DNA from: Desulfurococcaceae archaeon | Lineage (GTDB): Archaea; Thermoproteota; Thermoprotei_A; Sulfolobales; Desulfurococcaceae | Assembly: GCA_028275705.1 (NCBI GenBank) | Contig: JAPWUD010000010.1 | Location: forward strand, 1 to 46,652 | Direction: 5' to 3' | Length of the DNA stretch: 46,652 bases | Shown: positions 17,383-25,589 of the stretch, in pieces | Position numbering within the stretch: position 1 is the stretch's first letter | How the letters are laid out: each line of letters begins with the position of its first letter | The notes under the pieces: generated by a model | The model's database searches: none | The model's input: the letters and a program-made list of their open reading frames with translations, nothing else | What the model was told of the DNA's origin: nothing | Program-made: the position numbers and the translations under genes

Positions 17383-18189
17383 ATGTTTCAGTGGAGTTCC
17401 ATTGTTTTCTACGTTGAGGCATTGAAGATTACTGTATCAATAATTGTCCTAATAGTTCTAAGTGTTCAAGATTATAGAACGAGAGAGCTGGATGCACGCG
17501 TTGTCTACTTGTACTTAGCCTTCTCCATATGTATATCACTCGCTTCATTCTTAACTGCGGAGATCCCAACACTACTCAAGCTATTCTACTACATTGTTTC
17601 ACTATCAACAACTGGTGGATTATTCTTCATCCTATACAAGAGTGGACTAATAGGTGATGGAGACTTATACACTGCAGTATCACTTGGATTCCTTTTCCCA
17701 CTGCCATCAACATATCAATTCACAATCTATAATCCACCCGGCAGCGGAATTCTACCTCCATCAATAATACTAGTTCTATACGGCTCTATCTCTGTTATAC
17801 TACTAACAATGGTCAACGCTGCATTTGTACTCATAAAGTACAGGTTCATTCTGGCAAGAACCCCTCTTAAATACGCAGTAATACTACCATTTCTAGGTAA
17901 ACCTGTGAAAGTGTCAGACTACGTGAAGGGGAAGTATAGACACTACTATCCCCTACAATACTACAGAGTGGTTAATGGGGAAGTTGTTGTTGAATACAAG
18001 TTAGTGACGCGTGTATTGGGTGAGGATGGTAAAGATGTTTTATCACTATTGGAGAGGGGGTTTGTCAAGCCAGATGATTATATATGGGTATCACCTGGTA
18101 TACCATTCATACTCTACTTACTAGTTGGGTTTATACTACTATTAATTCTCGGAGATTACCCATTGATAGCTATTCTCGCTAGGAAGTGA
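17383..18189 (+). CDS. Archaeal type IV prepilin peptidase (A24 aspartic protease family)
   Basis: 268 residues. It should cleave class III signal peptides of pilins at the cytoplasmic membrane face. The first catalytic aspartate is in VQDYRTRELDARV (about residue 31) and the second in GDGDLYTAV near residue 97, matching the FlaK/PibD GxGD motif. There are about six hydrophobic segments, and the C-terminal 70 residues form a soluble loop plus a last helix. GGTG lies about 11 nt before ATG 17383, and a TATA-like TTTATATATT (17306-17315) is upstream. The pilin at 31.2 kb is a likely substrate. It overlaps the convergent phosphate permease gene by 11 nt. Confidence 0.85.
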   Translation: MFQWSSIVFYVEALKITVSIIVLIVLSVQDYRTRELDARVVYLYLAFSICISLASFLTAEIPTLLKLFYYIVSLSTTGGLFFILYKSGLIGDGDLYTAVSLGFLFPLPSTYQFTIYNPPGSGILPPSIILVLYGSISVILLTMVNAAFVLIKYRFILARTPLKYAVILPFLGKPVKVSDYVKGKYRHYYPLQYYRVVNGEVVVEYKLVTRVLGEDGKDVLSLLERGFVKPDDYIWVSPGIPFILYLLVGFILLLILGDYPLIAILARK

Positions 18190-19351
18190 ACTTTACTAGT
18201 GAGACTATAGAGAATGAAAGTAGAGCTGTAAATGGGACACCAAGCACCCACACCAAGTTGATCTCTAAGAATAGCTTTGTATTGACATATTTTAACCCCC
18301 TTGCATAGCCAACTCCTGCAATTGAGCCTATTACTGCAAGAGTGATCGAGCTTGGAATACCCATCCATATGAGCAATAGTATTGTCAACCCAGTACTTAA
18401 TTGAACCACGAAGCTTGTTTCAGGCGTTAAAGGTGTAATTCTACCACCAACAGTCTCGGCTATTCTATAACCCCAAATAATAGCGCCAATTGCAAACCCA
18501 GCGGCAGAAGCTAAGAGGGCTAACTGCATGGTTCTATCCCCCACGCCCAATACATCTTGAAGCCCTATTGATAGTGGACCTGCAGCATTCCCTATATCAT
18601 GCGCTCCAAAGCTAAGTGCAAGAAGTAGCGTTACTACAGCATGGCTAGTGATTTTAATGAATTCCGATCTCTCTTCAACATGGTGTTTCCGCGTTGATGT
18701 GAGCAATGTAATCAATGCCACAATACATAGGGATATTAGTGGAGAATAAGTAATTGAGAGGCCTGGCTCCACGACCTCGCTTAGTATAAAGTAGTTGAGG
18801 AGTAGTAGTGATGTATAAAGATAGCATGCATGTAGTGTAAACAGCGCTCTCGGTGAATTATGTTTACCCACATACTCGTTAATAAAGTAGAGGATAATCG
18901 ATAATATAGCTGCAAGTACTGGTGTAATGAACCATGAGGACACGACAATGAGTAGTCTATGTGTATTTATGTATTTGAATCCACCGAGTGCAATACCAGC
19001 TCCTGTAATACCCCCTACAACTAGTTGACTTATGCTAACTGGGAGCTTCTTTATTAACGCGAACGATGCAATAAGTATAGATGCTGTGAGAGCGGATATA
19101 GAGCCCACGGTGAGGGAATTCTTCAACTCTATAGCGGTGAAATCTACAATCCCCTTTGCCAGAGTCCTAGATATCCTTGAACCCAGAATTACTGCTCCAA
19201 TAGCCATTATCAACGAGTAGTAAACGTAGTCTAAAACGGCTCTTCTGCCAATACCTCTCGAGGAAACACCTAGAACTTTACCAACATCCTGAGCTCCATT
19301 AAGCATTGCCACTAAAAGCGAGATAGCGAATACTAATATAACTATAAACAA
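18179..19351 (-). CDS. Inorganic phosphate transporter, PiT (PHO4) family
   Basis: 390 residues with about ten membrane helices in two homologous halves. The first half carries NGAQDVGKVLGV near residue 18, and the second GAHDIGNAAGPLSIG near residue 255. These are the duplicated GANDVANA-type signatures of PiT permeases, which import phosphate with a cation. The central loop (about residues 200-225) is basic and cytoplasmic. AGGTG lies 7 nt before TTG 19351. No PhoU-like gene is adjacent. It overlaps the prepilin peptidase gene at the 3' end by 11 nt on the opposite strand. Confidence 0.9.
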   Translation of the reverse strand: MFIVILVFAISLLVAMLNGAQDVGKVLGVSSRGIGRRAVLDYVYYSLIMAIGAVILGSRISRTLAKGIVDFTAIELKNSLTVGSISALTASILIASFALIKKLPVSISQLVVGGITGAGIALGGFKYINTHRLLIVVSSWFITPVLAAILSIILYFINEYVGKHNSPRALFTLHACYLYTSLLLLNYFILSEVVEPGLSITYSPLISLCIVALITLLTSTRKHHVEERSEFIKITSHAVVTLLLALSFGAHDIGNAAGPLSIGLQDVLGVGDRTMQLALLASAAGFAIGAIIWGYRIAETVGGRITPLTPETSFVVQLSTGLTILLLIWMGIPSSITLAVIGSIAGVGYARGLKYVNTKLFLEINLVWVLGVPFTALLSFSIVSLVKFTS

Positions 19352-19488
19352 CTACATACACCTATTTAGACTATATAGAACCATTCCTCCACTGTAATAG
19401 GGTTTTGATACTGAAAAAGCACTAATAAACTTTACTTCAGATGGAAATAGTTGTTTTATGTATAGAGTTTATTTTGGTGGAGTAATTT

Positions 19489-20217
19489 ATGTCGTGGATA
19501 ATAAACCGCGATGAATGGCTTAAGTTATATGGCTTAATCAAGGAGCGTATTCCAAGTCTCAATTACTCAATGGATCAGGAGTCCACGAATATACTTAGTG
19601 ATTTATTGACTAGACATAGTGGGAGAATAACACACGTGGAGCTCTTCGATAAGTTAAAAAGTAGAAGACTCGGTGTAGTGGTTGGGTGTGGTGGGAACGT
19701 ATATAGAGAGCTGGCTTTACTGACTGATATTCGTGATCAATTGGATTTTGTAACTATAGCAGCGGGATCTACCGTGCGATTACTCCACGATAGGGGAATA
19801 AACCCCGACGTTGTCGTCACGGATCTCGATGGAGACATTGATTCATTAACTAATGCCTCGAGGAGGGGTGCTATTGTCGTTATACATGCTCATGGTGATA
19901 ATATCGAGGAGGTGTATAAGTATACCCCCCTAATACAGGGATCTGTGATAGGCTCCACGCAGGTGGAGCCAAGGCCATTCGTATATAACTTTGGTGGCTT
20001 CACAGATGGGGATCGGGGATTATTTATTCTATACCACGCGGGTGTGACGAAGGCTATTCTAGTAGGCTTTGACTTTGAAAAACCACATGCATGTCCAGGT
20101 AAGCAACTTAGAAACCCGGAGTTAAAGAAGAAGAAGCTTGAAGTAGCGGAGGTGATGATTAATTATCTAAAGTCTAAAGGCATGGTTATTAAGTCGATAG
20201 GTGAGTTTCTTGGTTGA
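19489..20217 (+). CDS. 6-hydroxymethyl-7,8-dihydropterin pyrophosphokinase, MptE-like (DUF115)
   Basis: 242 residues. It is expected to activate 6-hydroxymethyl-dihydropterin with ATP in archaeal C1-carrier synthesis. The core has VVGCGGNVYREL near residue 64, NPDVVVTDLDGD near 104 and HAHGDN near 134, then GFTDGDRG; these acidic motifs are typical of the MptE/DUF115 family. GGTGGAG about 6 nt before ATG 19489 is a strong ribosome-binding site. It overlaps the next gene's start by 8 nt and heads a four-gene operon of pterin genes. Confidence 0.85.
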   Translation: MSWIINRDEWLKLYGLIKERIPSLNYSMDQESTNILSDLLTRHSGRITHVELFDKLKSRRLGVVVGCGGNVYRELALLTDIRDQLDFVTIAAGSTVRLLHDRGINPDVVVTDLDGDIDSLTNASRRGAIVVIHAHGDNIEEVYKYTPLIQGSVIGSTQVEPRPFVYNFGGFTDGDRGLFILYHAGVTKAILVGFDFEKPHACPGKQLRNPELKKKKLEVAEVMINYLKSKGMVIKSIGEFLG

Positions 20218-20590
20218 CCCTGCATTAAAGTACTTCTCTAGTAAGATTAGTGATAGGGATAGAGCGGTATTCGAGGCTGGTATAGCTATTGGGACACTAG
20301 TACATCAATTCTCAGGCATTCCAGTCAAGAGGAGGGAGGACGTTGAAGTAATTAGAGAGGCTATTAAGAGATCCCTACTATCACAGCCATTTAGAGAGAG
20401 TGTTGAATTAGATTTAAATGTACAGATACCGAGCAGCGACTCCCCATACTCCTACACTACTCTAAAGGCGAGGCACATGGATGCTAGGATCACTGTTAAG
20501 TATGGTAATTGCAGGGTTATAGCAAGACTCCGCTATATACCTGAGCTAGACTACACACTAGGATACATTGAGGATATACAGGAGGTTTAA
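20210..20590 (+). CDS. Archaeal dihydroneopterin aldolase, MptD-like (PF04038)
   Basis: About 126 residues, the family's normal size. It should convert dihydroneopterin to 6-hydroxymethyl-dihydropterin and glycolaldehyde. The motif DRDRAVFEAGIAIGTLVHQFSG near the N-terminus is the hallmark of this family. GGTGAG at 20201-20206 is about 4 nt before TTG 20210, so I prefer it over GTG 20201. The gene overlaps the MptE-like gene by 8 nt and stops 1 nt before the following TTG, showing translational coupling within the operon. MptE and MptD act in successive steps, which supports both assignments. Confidence 0.83.
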   Translation: MVDPALKYFSSKISDRDRAVFEAGIAIGTLVHQFSGIPVKRREDVEVIREAIKRSLLSQPFRESVELDLNVQIPSSDSPYSYTTLKARHMDARITVKYGNCRVIARLRYIPELDYTLGYIEDIQEV

Positions 20591-20591
20591 G

Positions 20592-21305
20592 TTGGCATCT
20601 TCAATAGCTTGGGGTATAACAGGTGCTGGTGCATTCCTAAGGGAAAGTATTGATGCGGTAAAAAAGCTATTACTTAGAGGATACAGAGTTACAGCGTTTG
20701 TCTCAAAGGCTGGCGAATCTGTTTTAAAAATATATGGCTTTAAAGGCGAGTTAGAGGAGGCTTTGAAGGGTCCATATCCAACAGGGATCATCTATGAGTC
20801 AAACGAACCCCCCTCATACCCATCAACTGGTAGACTATACACTGGGGTTTATAGAGCTGTAGTTGTCTCACCGGCAAGCATGAACACTATTGGTAAAATT
20901 GTTCATGGAATTGCAGATAGCCTTGTGTCAAATCTAGCTATGCATGCTGTGAAAGCCCGTATTCCAATATACATTCTACCTGTTGATGCGTACGTTGTTA
21001 AGAGCGCTATTCCAGTGTTGATCAATAGAGAACTATGTAGTAAGTGTGGGGAGTGCTCGGCAGCTTTAATTTGCCCAACAAGAGCTCTCAAACAACACCC
21101 CTACTACAGGGTGGAGATTGATCTTGATAAGTGCAATAGATGCTACAAGTGTCTAGAGGCGTGTCCACATGGAGCTATTAAATTCGATGTTGAAATAGTA
21201 GTTAACCCAGTTCCATATTATCTTGAAGTAATAAAGAGGCTTGAATACATCCCCGGAGTTAAGCTACTTCATTCACCAATGGAGGTACTAGAGGTGATTG
21301 ACTAG
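20592..21305 (+). CDS. Flavoprotein with two [4Fe-4S] sites, DmrX-like dihydropterin reductase candidate
   Basis: About 237 residues. The N-terminal 140 residues resemble the flavoprotein (UbiX/DfrB-like) fold: AWGITGAGAFLRES binds FMN phosphate and VVSPASMNTIGKI is a conserved loop. A ferredoxin domain follows, with CSKCGECSAALIC (first cluster, a five-residue last gap) and CNRCYKCLEACP (second cluster). This architecture resembles methanopterin-type dihydropterin reductases (acceptor), so it may reduce the dihydropterin product of its operon. GGAGG at 20581-20585 is 6 nt before TTG 20592. A longer frame from 20568 overlaps the previous gene and is less likely. Confidence 0.78.
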   Translation: MASSIAWGITGAGAFLRESIDAVKKLLLRGYRVTAFVSKAGESVLKIYGFKGELEEALKGPYPTGIIYESNEPPSYPSTGRLYTGVYRAVVVSPASMNTIGKIVHGIADSLVSNLAMHAVKARIPIYILPVDAYVVKSAIPVLINRELCSKCGECSAALICPTRALKQHPYYRVEIDLDKCNRCYKCLEACPHGAIKFDVEIVVNPVPYYLEVIKRLEYIPGVKLLHSPMEVLEVID

Positions 21306-21307
21306 TC

Positions 21308-22858
21308 ATGAAGATACTGCTAGTGACTGGTAGGCAGGCTTATAGAATGGTCATGGATGTAGCTGAGAGAATAATGAGGGAAAACCCCGGTTTACACATC
21401 GATGTATTAGCTCTACCCATACCCGTTGCTGCAATGATGAATACAATCTACCTCCAAAGAGAGCTAGCGAGTAGAATAGATTACGTTAAGCAATTCAACC
21501 TAGTCATCGCTCCAGGCTACACACGTGGAGATGTAGCAGAGGTCTCCGAGAAGCTTGGAGTACCGGTTGTTAAGGGCACACTGTACATTCAGGACCTCCC
21601 ACTAATGATCAATGCATTGTTGAGAGGCGTTAAATTCTCCACTATTGAGCCAGCAGATAGTATTTTGGAGAGTGAGAAGAAGAGAGTAGAGCTTGATGTA
21701 CTCGAGGGGGCGAGGAAGCTAGCTCTAGTGGAGAAGTACTTCGATATAAATGGGTTACCAATTAGTAGCCACTACCCACTTGTTATTTCAGAAATATATG
21801 TTGAAGAGCCAAGCGATCTATATAAGTACAAGCGTGTGGCAAAGTACGCGGATTTAGTATCAATTGGAGTATCAATAGGTTGCAACTTATTGAGAGCTAG
21901 AGAATTAATTAACAAAGCAAAAGAGTTGTTTAGTAAACCAGTAGGTATTGATACAGGTGAATTAGAGTTGGCAATAGAAGTCTCTGGGGATGTTGACTTC
22001 ATAAATGGCATTAGAGTATCCGAGGTAGATGAGCTACTAAGATACGTTGATCGACTGCGTGAGAAGCCAATAGTCATACTAGGAGACCCCGAGAAAGCGC
22101 CTGTCGATGAGGCTTTAGAGTTAGAGAGAGTAGTTAAATTCCTGGTGGGGAAAGGATTTTCAAAGATTATTGTAGACCCTGTACTAATGCCCCCATTAAA
22201 TGGATTAGTGAAGTCCCTGGAGACCATAATATACTTGAGGAGTAGGACCCCGAGCACTCCGTTATTAATTGGGGCGGGGAATGTAACAGAGCTCTCGGAT
22301 GTCGACAGTATTGGGTTGAATGCACTATTAGTATTCATTGGTGTAGAGTTGGGTGTAGAGTTGTATTTGACAACAGAGGCTAGCACTAAGACACGTGGTT
22401 CAACGAGAGAGTTGAGGAGAGCAATTGAAATGGCTATTATTGCTAAAAAGCTACGTAAACCACCCAAGGATCTTTCATTCAATCTACTATGTGTTAAGAG
22501 TAAGAAGGCCATGCGTGAAGAGCCGCCTAAACCCAGTGAAATCGCGTATGTTTATGAGAAGCCAGAGTGGAGGCCCGATCCAAGCGGCTTCTTCAGGATA
22601 TTCGTAGACCATGATGAGGGGGTTATAAGGGTTCAACACTATTTACATGGCTCCAGCGAGCCATCGATTGAATTGAGGTCTATTGATCCATATGCAATAC
22701 TCAAAGCCGTAATTGAGAGGAAACTCGCATCTAGCTACACGCACTTCTTCTACCTAGGATATGAACTATCTAAAGCTAAAATAGCCTTAATGACTGGTAG
22801 AGAGTATATTCAAGACAAGGAGTTCTTCGAGGTGAATACGTGTAGTAATTACTTCTAG
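21308..22858 (+). CDS. Dihydropteroate synthase-like protein, archaeal type
   Basis: 516 residues. An N-terminal domain of about 160 residues (KILLVTGRQAYRMV onward) precedes a TIM-barrel-like half with VSIGVSIGCNLL, KPVGIDTGELELAI, DFINGIRV, VDPVLMPPLNG and LIGAGNVTEL. These recall DHPS pterin-binding motifs and match the archaeal DHPS-related family. A C-terminal extension of about 110 residues follows. In archaea this enzyme probably joins the pterin to an arylamine, as expected for a methanopterin or modified-folate pathway. It is the fourth gene of the operon; GAGGTGA lies 10 nt before ATG 21308. The precise reaction is inference. Confidence 0.8.
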   Translation: MKILLVTGRQAYRMVMDVAERIMRENPGLHIDVLALPIPVAAMMNTIYLQRELASRIDYVKQFNLVIAPGYTRGDVAEVSEKLGVPVVKGTLYIQDLPLMINALLRGVKFSTIEPADSILESEKKRVELDVLEGARKLALVEKYFDINGLPISSHYPLVISEIYVEEPSDLYKYKRVAKYADLVSIGVSIGCNLLRARELINKAKELFSKPVGIDTGELELAIEVSGDVDFINGIRVSEVDELLRYVDRLREKPIVILGDPEKAPVDEALELERVVKFLVGKGFSKIIVDPVLMPPLNGLVKSLETIIYLRSRTPSTPLLIGAGNVTELSDVDSIGLNALLVFIGVELGVELYLTTEASTKTRGSTRELRRAIEMAIIAKKLRKPPKDLSFNLLCVKSKKAMREEPPKPSEIAYVYEKPEWRPDPSGFFRIFVDHDEGVIRVQHYLHGSSEPSIELRSIDPYAILKAVIERKLASSYTHFFYLGYELSKAKIALMTGREYIQDKEFFEVNTCSNYF

Positions 22859-22900
22859 TTAGAGCACCATGGTTTGTTGACTTAAGTTGTCTAGGTGATA

Positions 22901-22993
22901 TTGTCTCAATTGCATGAGGATTACTCGTGGTACTGGATTATTACTTTGTTTATACCTATATTCATTTATGTGCATTGCTTAATAATGGCTTGA
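22901..22993 (+). CDS. Candidate 30-residue single-helix membrane protein
   Basis: TTG 22901 follows AGGTGA (22893-22898), although the spacing is short; TTG 22910 is an alternative. The 30-residue peptide has a charged and aromatic start (QLHEDYSWYW) and one hydrophobic helix (IITLFIPIFIYV). It stops 15 nt before ATG 23009 of the MscS gene, whose ribosome-binding site follows directly. It might be a small partner of that channel or chance. Confidence 0.38.
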   Translation: MSQLHEDYSWYWIITLFIPIFIYVHCLIMA

Positions 22994-23008
22994 AACTGGT
23001 GTTTGAGT

Positions 23009-23902
23009 ATGAGGAGGTATGCAAACTATTTGTTGTTGCTGTTTATTTTATCTGTATTGGTGTATGCATTATTCTCGCTTATACCAATTGAGTATAGGTG
23101 GGTTATTGAGCAAGTCTATGTTAAAGCGGCAGTGGCTATTATTGTTGGAGTAGTCTTCATAGAGTACATTGCGGGATTGATCAAGGAGCAAGCTAAGAGA
23201 ATAGGGCCGCAAGCATTACTCGTGAGAAACATACTCCTAATATTTGGATACATTATACTGGGAGTAGTTGTTGCAGCAATACTCGGTGTTTCAGGCGAGT
23301 CGATTCTTGCAAGTGCTACTTTCTCAGGCTTGATCATTGGTCTAGGCATGCAGCCTGTGCTAGCAAACTTCTTCGCGGGCATTATTATCCTTGGAACAGG
23401 TTTTCTAAAGCCAGGTAGAAAGGTGAAATTAGCTAGTACATCAGTACCCATTAACCCTGTAACTTTCCCAGCGTATAAAGCATTCAGCCGGGATATATTC
23501 ATTCCAACAGTTAGGGGTACAATAGTTGAAATTGGATTTATGTACACGAAAATACTCCTCGAGACAGGCGAGTTAATAAAGGTCGCTAATTCAATGATAT
23601 TTAGCGGTGCAGTAGTATTCGAGGAGGAGGAAAGTATTGAGCCACCGAGAATACAAGTTAGATACGAGTTTCCAATAGAATACGAGCCTAGCTTGGTATT
23701 AACTAGGGTGAGGGATGCACTATCTAGTATACAAGCGGACTTTGAAGTATTCGTGGAGGAGCAGAGTGATAAAAACTACTACATTATACTAGTAGTGGCA
23801 AATGTACCACACGGTGTAAAAGTACGCGAGTTTAGAAGCAGAATCCTTGAAAAAATAATAAAAGTACACAGAGAACTCACAGCGGGGAAGCGGGGACAAT
23901 AA
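23009..23902 (+). CDS. Small-conductance mechanosensitive channel (MscS family)
   Basis: About 297 residues. Three or four helices come first. The pore-lining helix has the typical glycine/alanine pattern (ATFSGLIIGLGMQPVLANFFAG, about residues 105-125), followed by the beta domain start (FLKPGRKVKL) and the IVEIGFMYTKILLETGELIKVANS stretch that defines MscS. It should open under membrane tension and release solutes. GGTG at 22998-23001 lies 7 nt before ATG 23009; TTG 23003 is an alternative. A second MscS-related membrane protein is at 1398. A tiny membrane ORF lies immediately upstream. Confidence 0.88.
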   Translation: MRRYANYLLLLFILSVLVYALFSLIPIEYRWVIEQVYVKAAVAIIVGVVFIEYIAGLIKEQAKRIGPQALLVRNILLIFGYIILGVVVAAILGVSGESILASATFSGLIIGLGMQPVLANFFAGIIILGTGFLKPGRKVKLASTSVPINPVTFPAYKAFSRDIFIPTVRGTIVEIGFMYTKILLETGELIKVANSMIFSGAVVFEEEESIEPPRIQVRYEFPIEYEPSLVLTRVRDALSSIQADFEVFVEEQSDKNYYIILVVANVPHGVKVREFRSRILEKIIKVHRELTAGKRGQ

Positions 23903-23978
23903 ATATTTCCAGTGTGCAAAACCGCATCTACTAATTATACCCCGAAGCCTTCACGAGGCTAAACAAAAATACATCGTC

Positions 23979-24287
23979 TTAATGAACACCAATCGTGTTT
24001 CCATAGTTTTCGAATTTCATTTTTATGGCTCTTGCAATGGCGTACCTTATATTCAATGGTATGTCTTCATTTACTAGTCTCCTAACTTCCTCACTCCAAG
24101 CTAATATAGTTAATGCATCACTATTTCGTATTTGTTTATATAGTTGTGGTATGTAGTGTGCAAGCACGTCATTGATTTCCTCTTCATACCGTTTTTCAAT
24201 CTCCTGGTTTATTTCAACACTATTTGGCTGTCCTGTTGAATTAGAGCTCTGGGATTGCTTTGAGTGAGCAAATATTCTCTTAAACAC
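23979..24287 (-). CDS. Small helical protein, unknown function, behind element copy B
   Basis: About 102 residues. A polar N-terminus rich in Ser, Gln and Asn is followed by an acidic helical region (EINQEIEKRYEEEINDVLAH) and a basic one ending in YAIARAIKMKFENYG. GGTGAT at 24293-24298 is 5 nt before GTG 24287; ATG 24299 would add four residues. The open frame also continues upstream without stop through copy B to GTG 24551, but that part is element sequence. A TATA-like box lies just beyond the element, so the element appears to form the leader. Family not recognised. Confidence 0.5.
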   Translation of the reverse strand: MFKRIFAHSKQSQSSNSTGQPNSVEINQEIEKRYEEEINDVLAHYIPQLYKQIRNSDALTILAWSEEVRRLVNEDIPLNIRYAIARAIKMKFENYGNTIGVH

Positions 24288-24304
24288 GTAGATCACCATT
24301 AGCA

Positions 24305-24585
24305 AGCCTGTGACCGATCTATAATTAGTTGTGATTAATTGTGGATAGCTGTGATTAGTTGGCTTGGATTTATTAACCTCTCCACGTGTACTTTGTTGTG
24401 GATGATGAGTCTTGGGACATAAGTTACTGTCTCCAATGCGGATGAGGGGCTTTTGGGTTATGTGGAGCCCTGATAGCCCGGGCAGTGATGCGATGAAAAC
24501 CCGAACGGAGCCCGGGAACCCCGAGGCAGAGAAATATTCAAAAGTATTCACAGCTAATTACAAACAATTGCCTCGGGGAAACCCT
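24305..24585 (+). mobile_element. Structured insertion element, copy B (in the leader of a small gene)
   Basis: Homologue of 14900-15169 in the opposite orientation. On this strand it begins AGCCTGTGACC, has an AT-rich part with AATTA/TAATT and repeated GTGATTA words, then the GC-rich core (about 24425-24520) and a terminal hairpin with arms CCCCGAGGCA (24519-24528) and TGCCTCGGGG (24569-24578), ending AAACCCT. A frame through the core reads AMKTRTEPGNPEA in both copies, which might be the tail of a transposon protein such as TnpB; this is a guess. No target duplication or transposase is seen. Confidence 0.72.
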
Positions 24586-24593
24586 ATTGGATC

Positions 24594-24614
24594 AGGTTTA
24601 TAAATTTTATAGTC
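24594..24614 (-). promoter_or_regulatory. TATA-like promoter upstream of element copy B
   Basis: TTATAAATTTTATAGTC at 24598-24614 (shown on the plus strand) is nearly palindromic. Read on the minus strand it puts transcription start near the first bases of element copy B, about 300 nt before the gene start at 24287. The identical 17 bp recurs at 39400-39416, upstream of another minus-strand gene. Confidence 0.4.
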
Positions 24615-24665
24615 TGAAAATCCGCTGGGAAGGATGAGTGTGGGAGTAAAAATAGTTAAAAATCC

Positions 24666-25382
24666 TTACTTTAAGCCAGCGAATGGTTTAGCGGCTCTCT
24701 CGAGGTATTTCCTGACTTTTGCTACTAGCTCTGCTGGTACTTTGCCCTCCTCGTAGCAGAACCACCAGTCGTAGCACTTGAACTTCTTTAGTCTCTCCTG
24801 TGCTTCCTGCACTGTCTTCGCTGGTGGAACTATTACTGCGTCGCCTATTAACCCGTTGTTTGGCCAATTAGCTGGTAGTGCTCTCTTATACTCTGTGTTT
24901 AATTGTAGAGTGACTAGTAGTCTCAGTATTTCATCTATGTTTCTACCTGACTCTTGTGGGTAGTATAGTATTGCTCTAACAACTCCATCAGGGTCTACTA
25001 TTATAACTGCCCTCACAGTTGATGTAGCACTCTGTGCGTGTAGGAAGCCAAGTTTCCTAGATACTTCTCCATTGGGGTCTGCTATTATTGGGAATGGTAC
25101 TTCAAATCCCAGCTTCTCCTTGATCCACTCAATCCACTTAATGTGTGAGTAGACACTGTCAACACTAAGACCCAGTAATTCAGCATTCAACTCCTTGAAT
25201 TCACTATACCTCACTGCAAACCCAACAAACTCAGTTGTGCAAACTGGTGTGAAGTCTGCTGGGTGGCTGAATAATACAAGCCACTTTCCCTTGTAGTCGT
25301 CTGGTAGTTTCTTCACTCCATGCGTTGTCTCCACTAATATCTCAGGGAATTTTTCTCCTATTAGGGGTATCAATCCCGGCAT
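24666..25382 (-). CDS. Peroxiredoxin (archaeal Prx6-like, 2-Cys)
   Basis: About 238 residues, the size of the long archaeal peroxiredoxins. It reduces peroxides. [12 protein letters not shown] near residue 48 holds the peroxidatic cysteine, [12 protein letters not shown] and [13 protein letters not shown] follow, and the C-terminal arm has CYDWWFC, which could supply the resolving cysteine as in the Aeropyrum thioredoxin peroxidase. GGGGTG about 6 nt before ATG 25382 supports this start; GTG 25391 is less likely. A strong BRE/TATA box is found 40-50 nt upstream, consistent with high expression. Confidence 0.92.
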   Translation of the reverse strand: MPGLIPLIGEKFPEILVETTHGVKKLPDDYKGKWLVLFSHPADFTPVCTTEFVGFAVRYSEFKELNAELLGLSVDSVYSHIKWIEWIKEKLGFEVPFPIIADPNGEVSRKLGFLHAQSATSTVRAVIIVDPDGVVRAILYYPQESGRNIDEILRLLVTLQLNTEYKRALPANWPNNGLIGDAVIVPPAKTVQEAQERLKKFKCYDWWFCYEEGKVPAELVAKVRKYLERAAKPFAGLK

Positions 25383-25419
25383 TTTATACACCCCGTTTTT
25401 TGCTTAATATATTTAGGGG

Positions 25420-25435
25420 TTTATAAATTTTTCCA
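25420..25435 (-). promoter_or_regulatory. Archaeal BRE/TATA promoter of the peroxiredoxin gene
   Basis: Read on the minus strand, GGAAAAATTTATAAA is a near-ideal purine-rich BRE followed by a TATA box. It places the transcription start near 25398, a few bases before the ribosome-binding site at 25389-25394. Confidence 0.6.
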
Positions 25436-25589
25436 ATTATAGATATGATCCGATATTATTATTTCACTTAATAAACTTATATTTAATAATGCATAATGAA
25501 ATCCTAGTGAAAATTTACCTTGATATTTACCTCTGGGAAAACTATTTAAAGTAATGTGGTATAGTTGATCTCTGTGGCGAGTGGAGAGA

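Noticed and set aside
24412-24603. Independent 63-residue gene on the plus strand over copy B
   Set aside because: It lies wholly in the element and reads through the hairpin; there is no promoter or ribosome-binding site.
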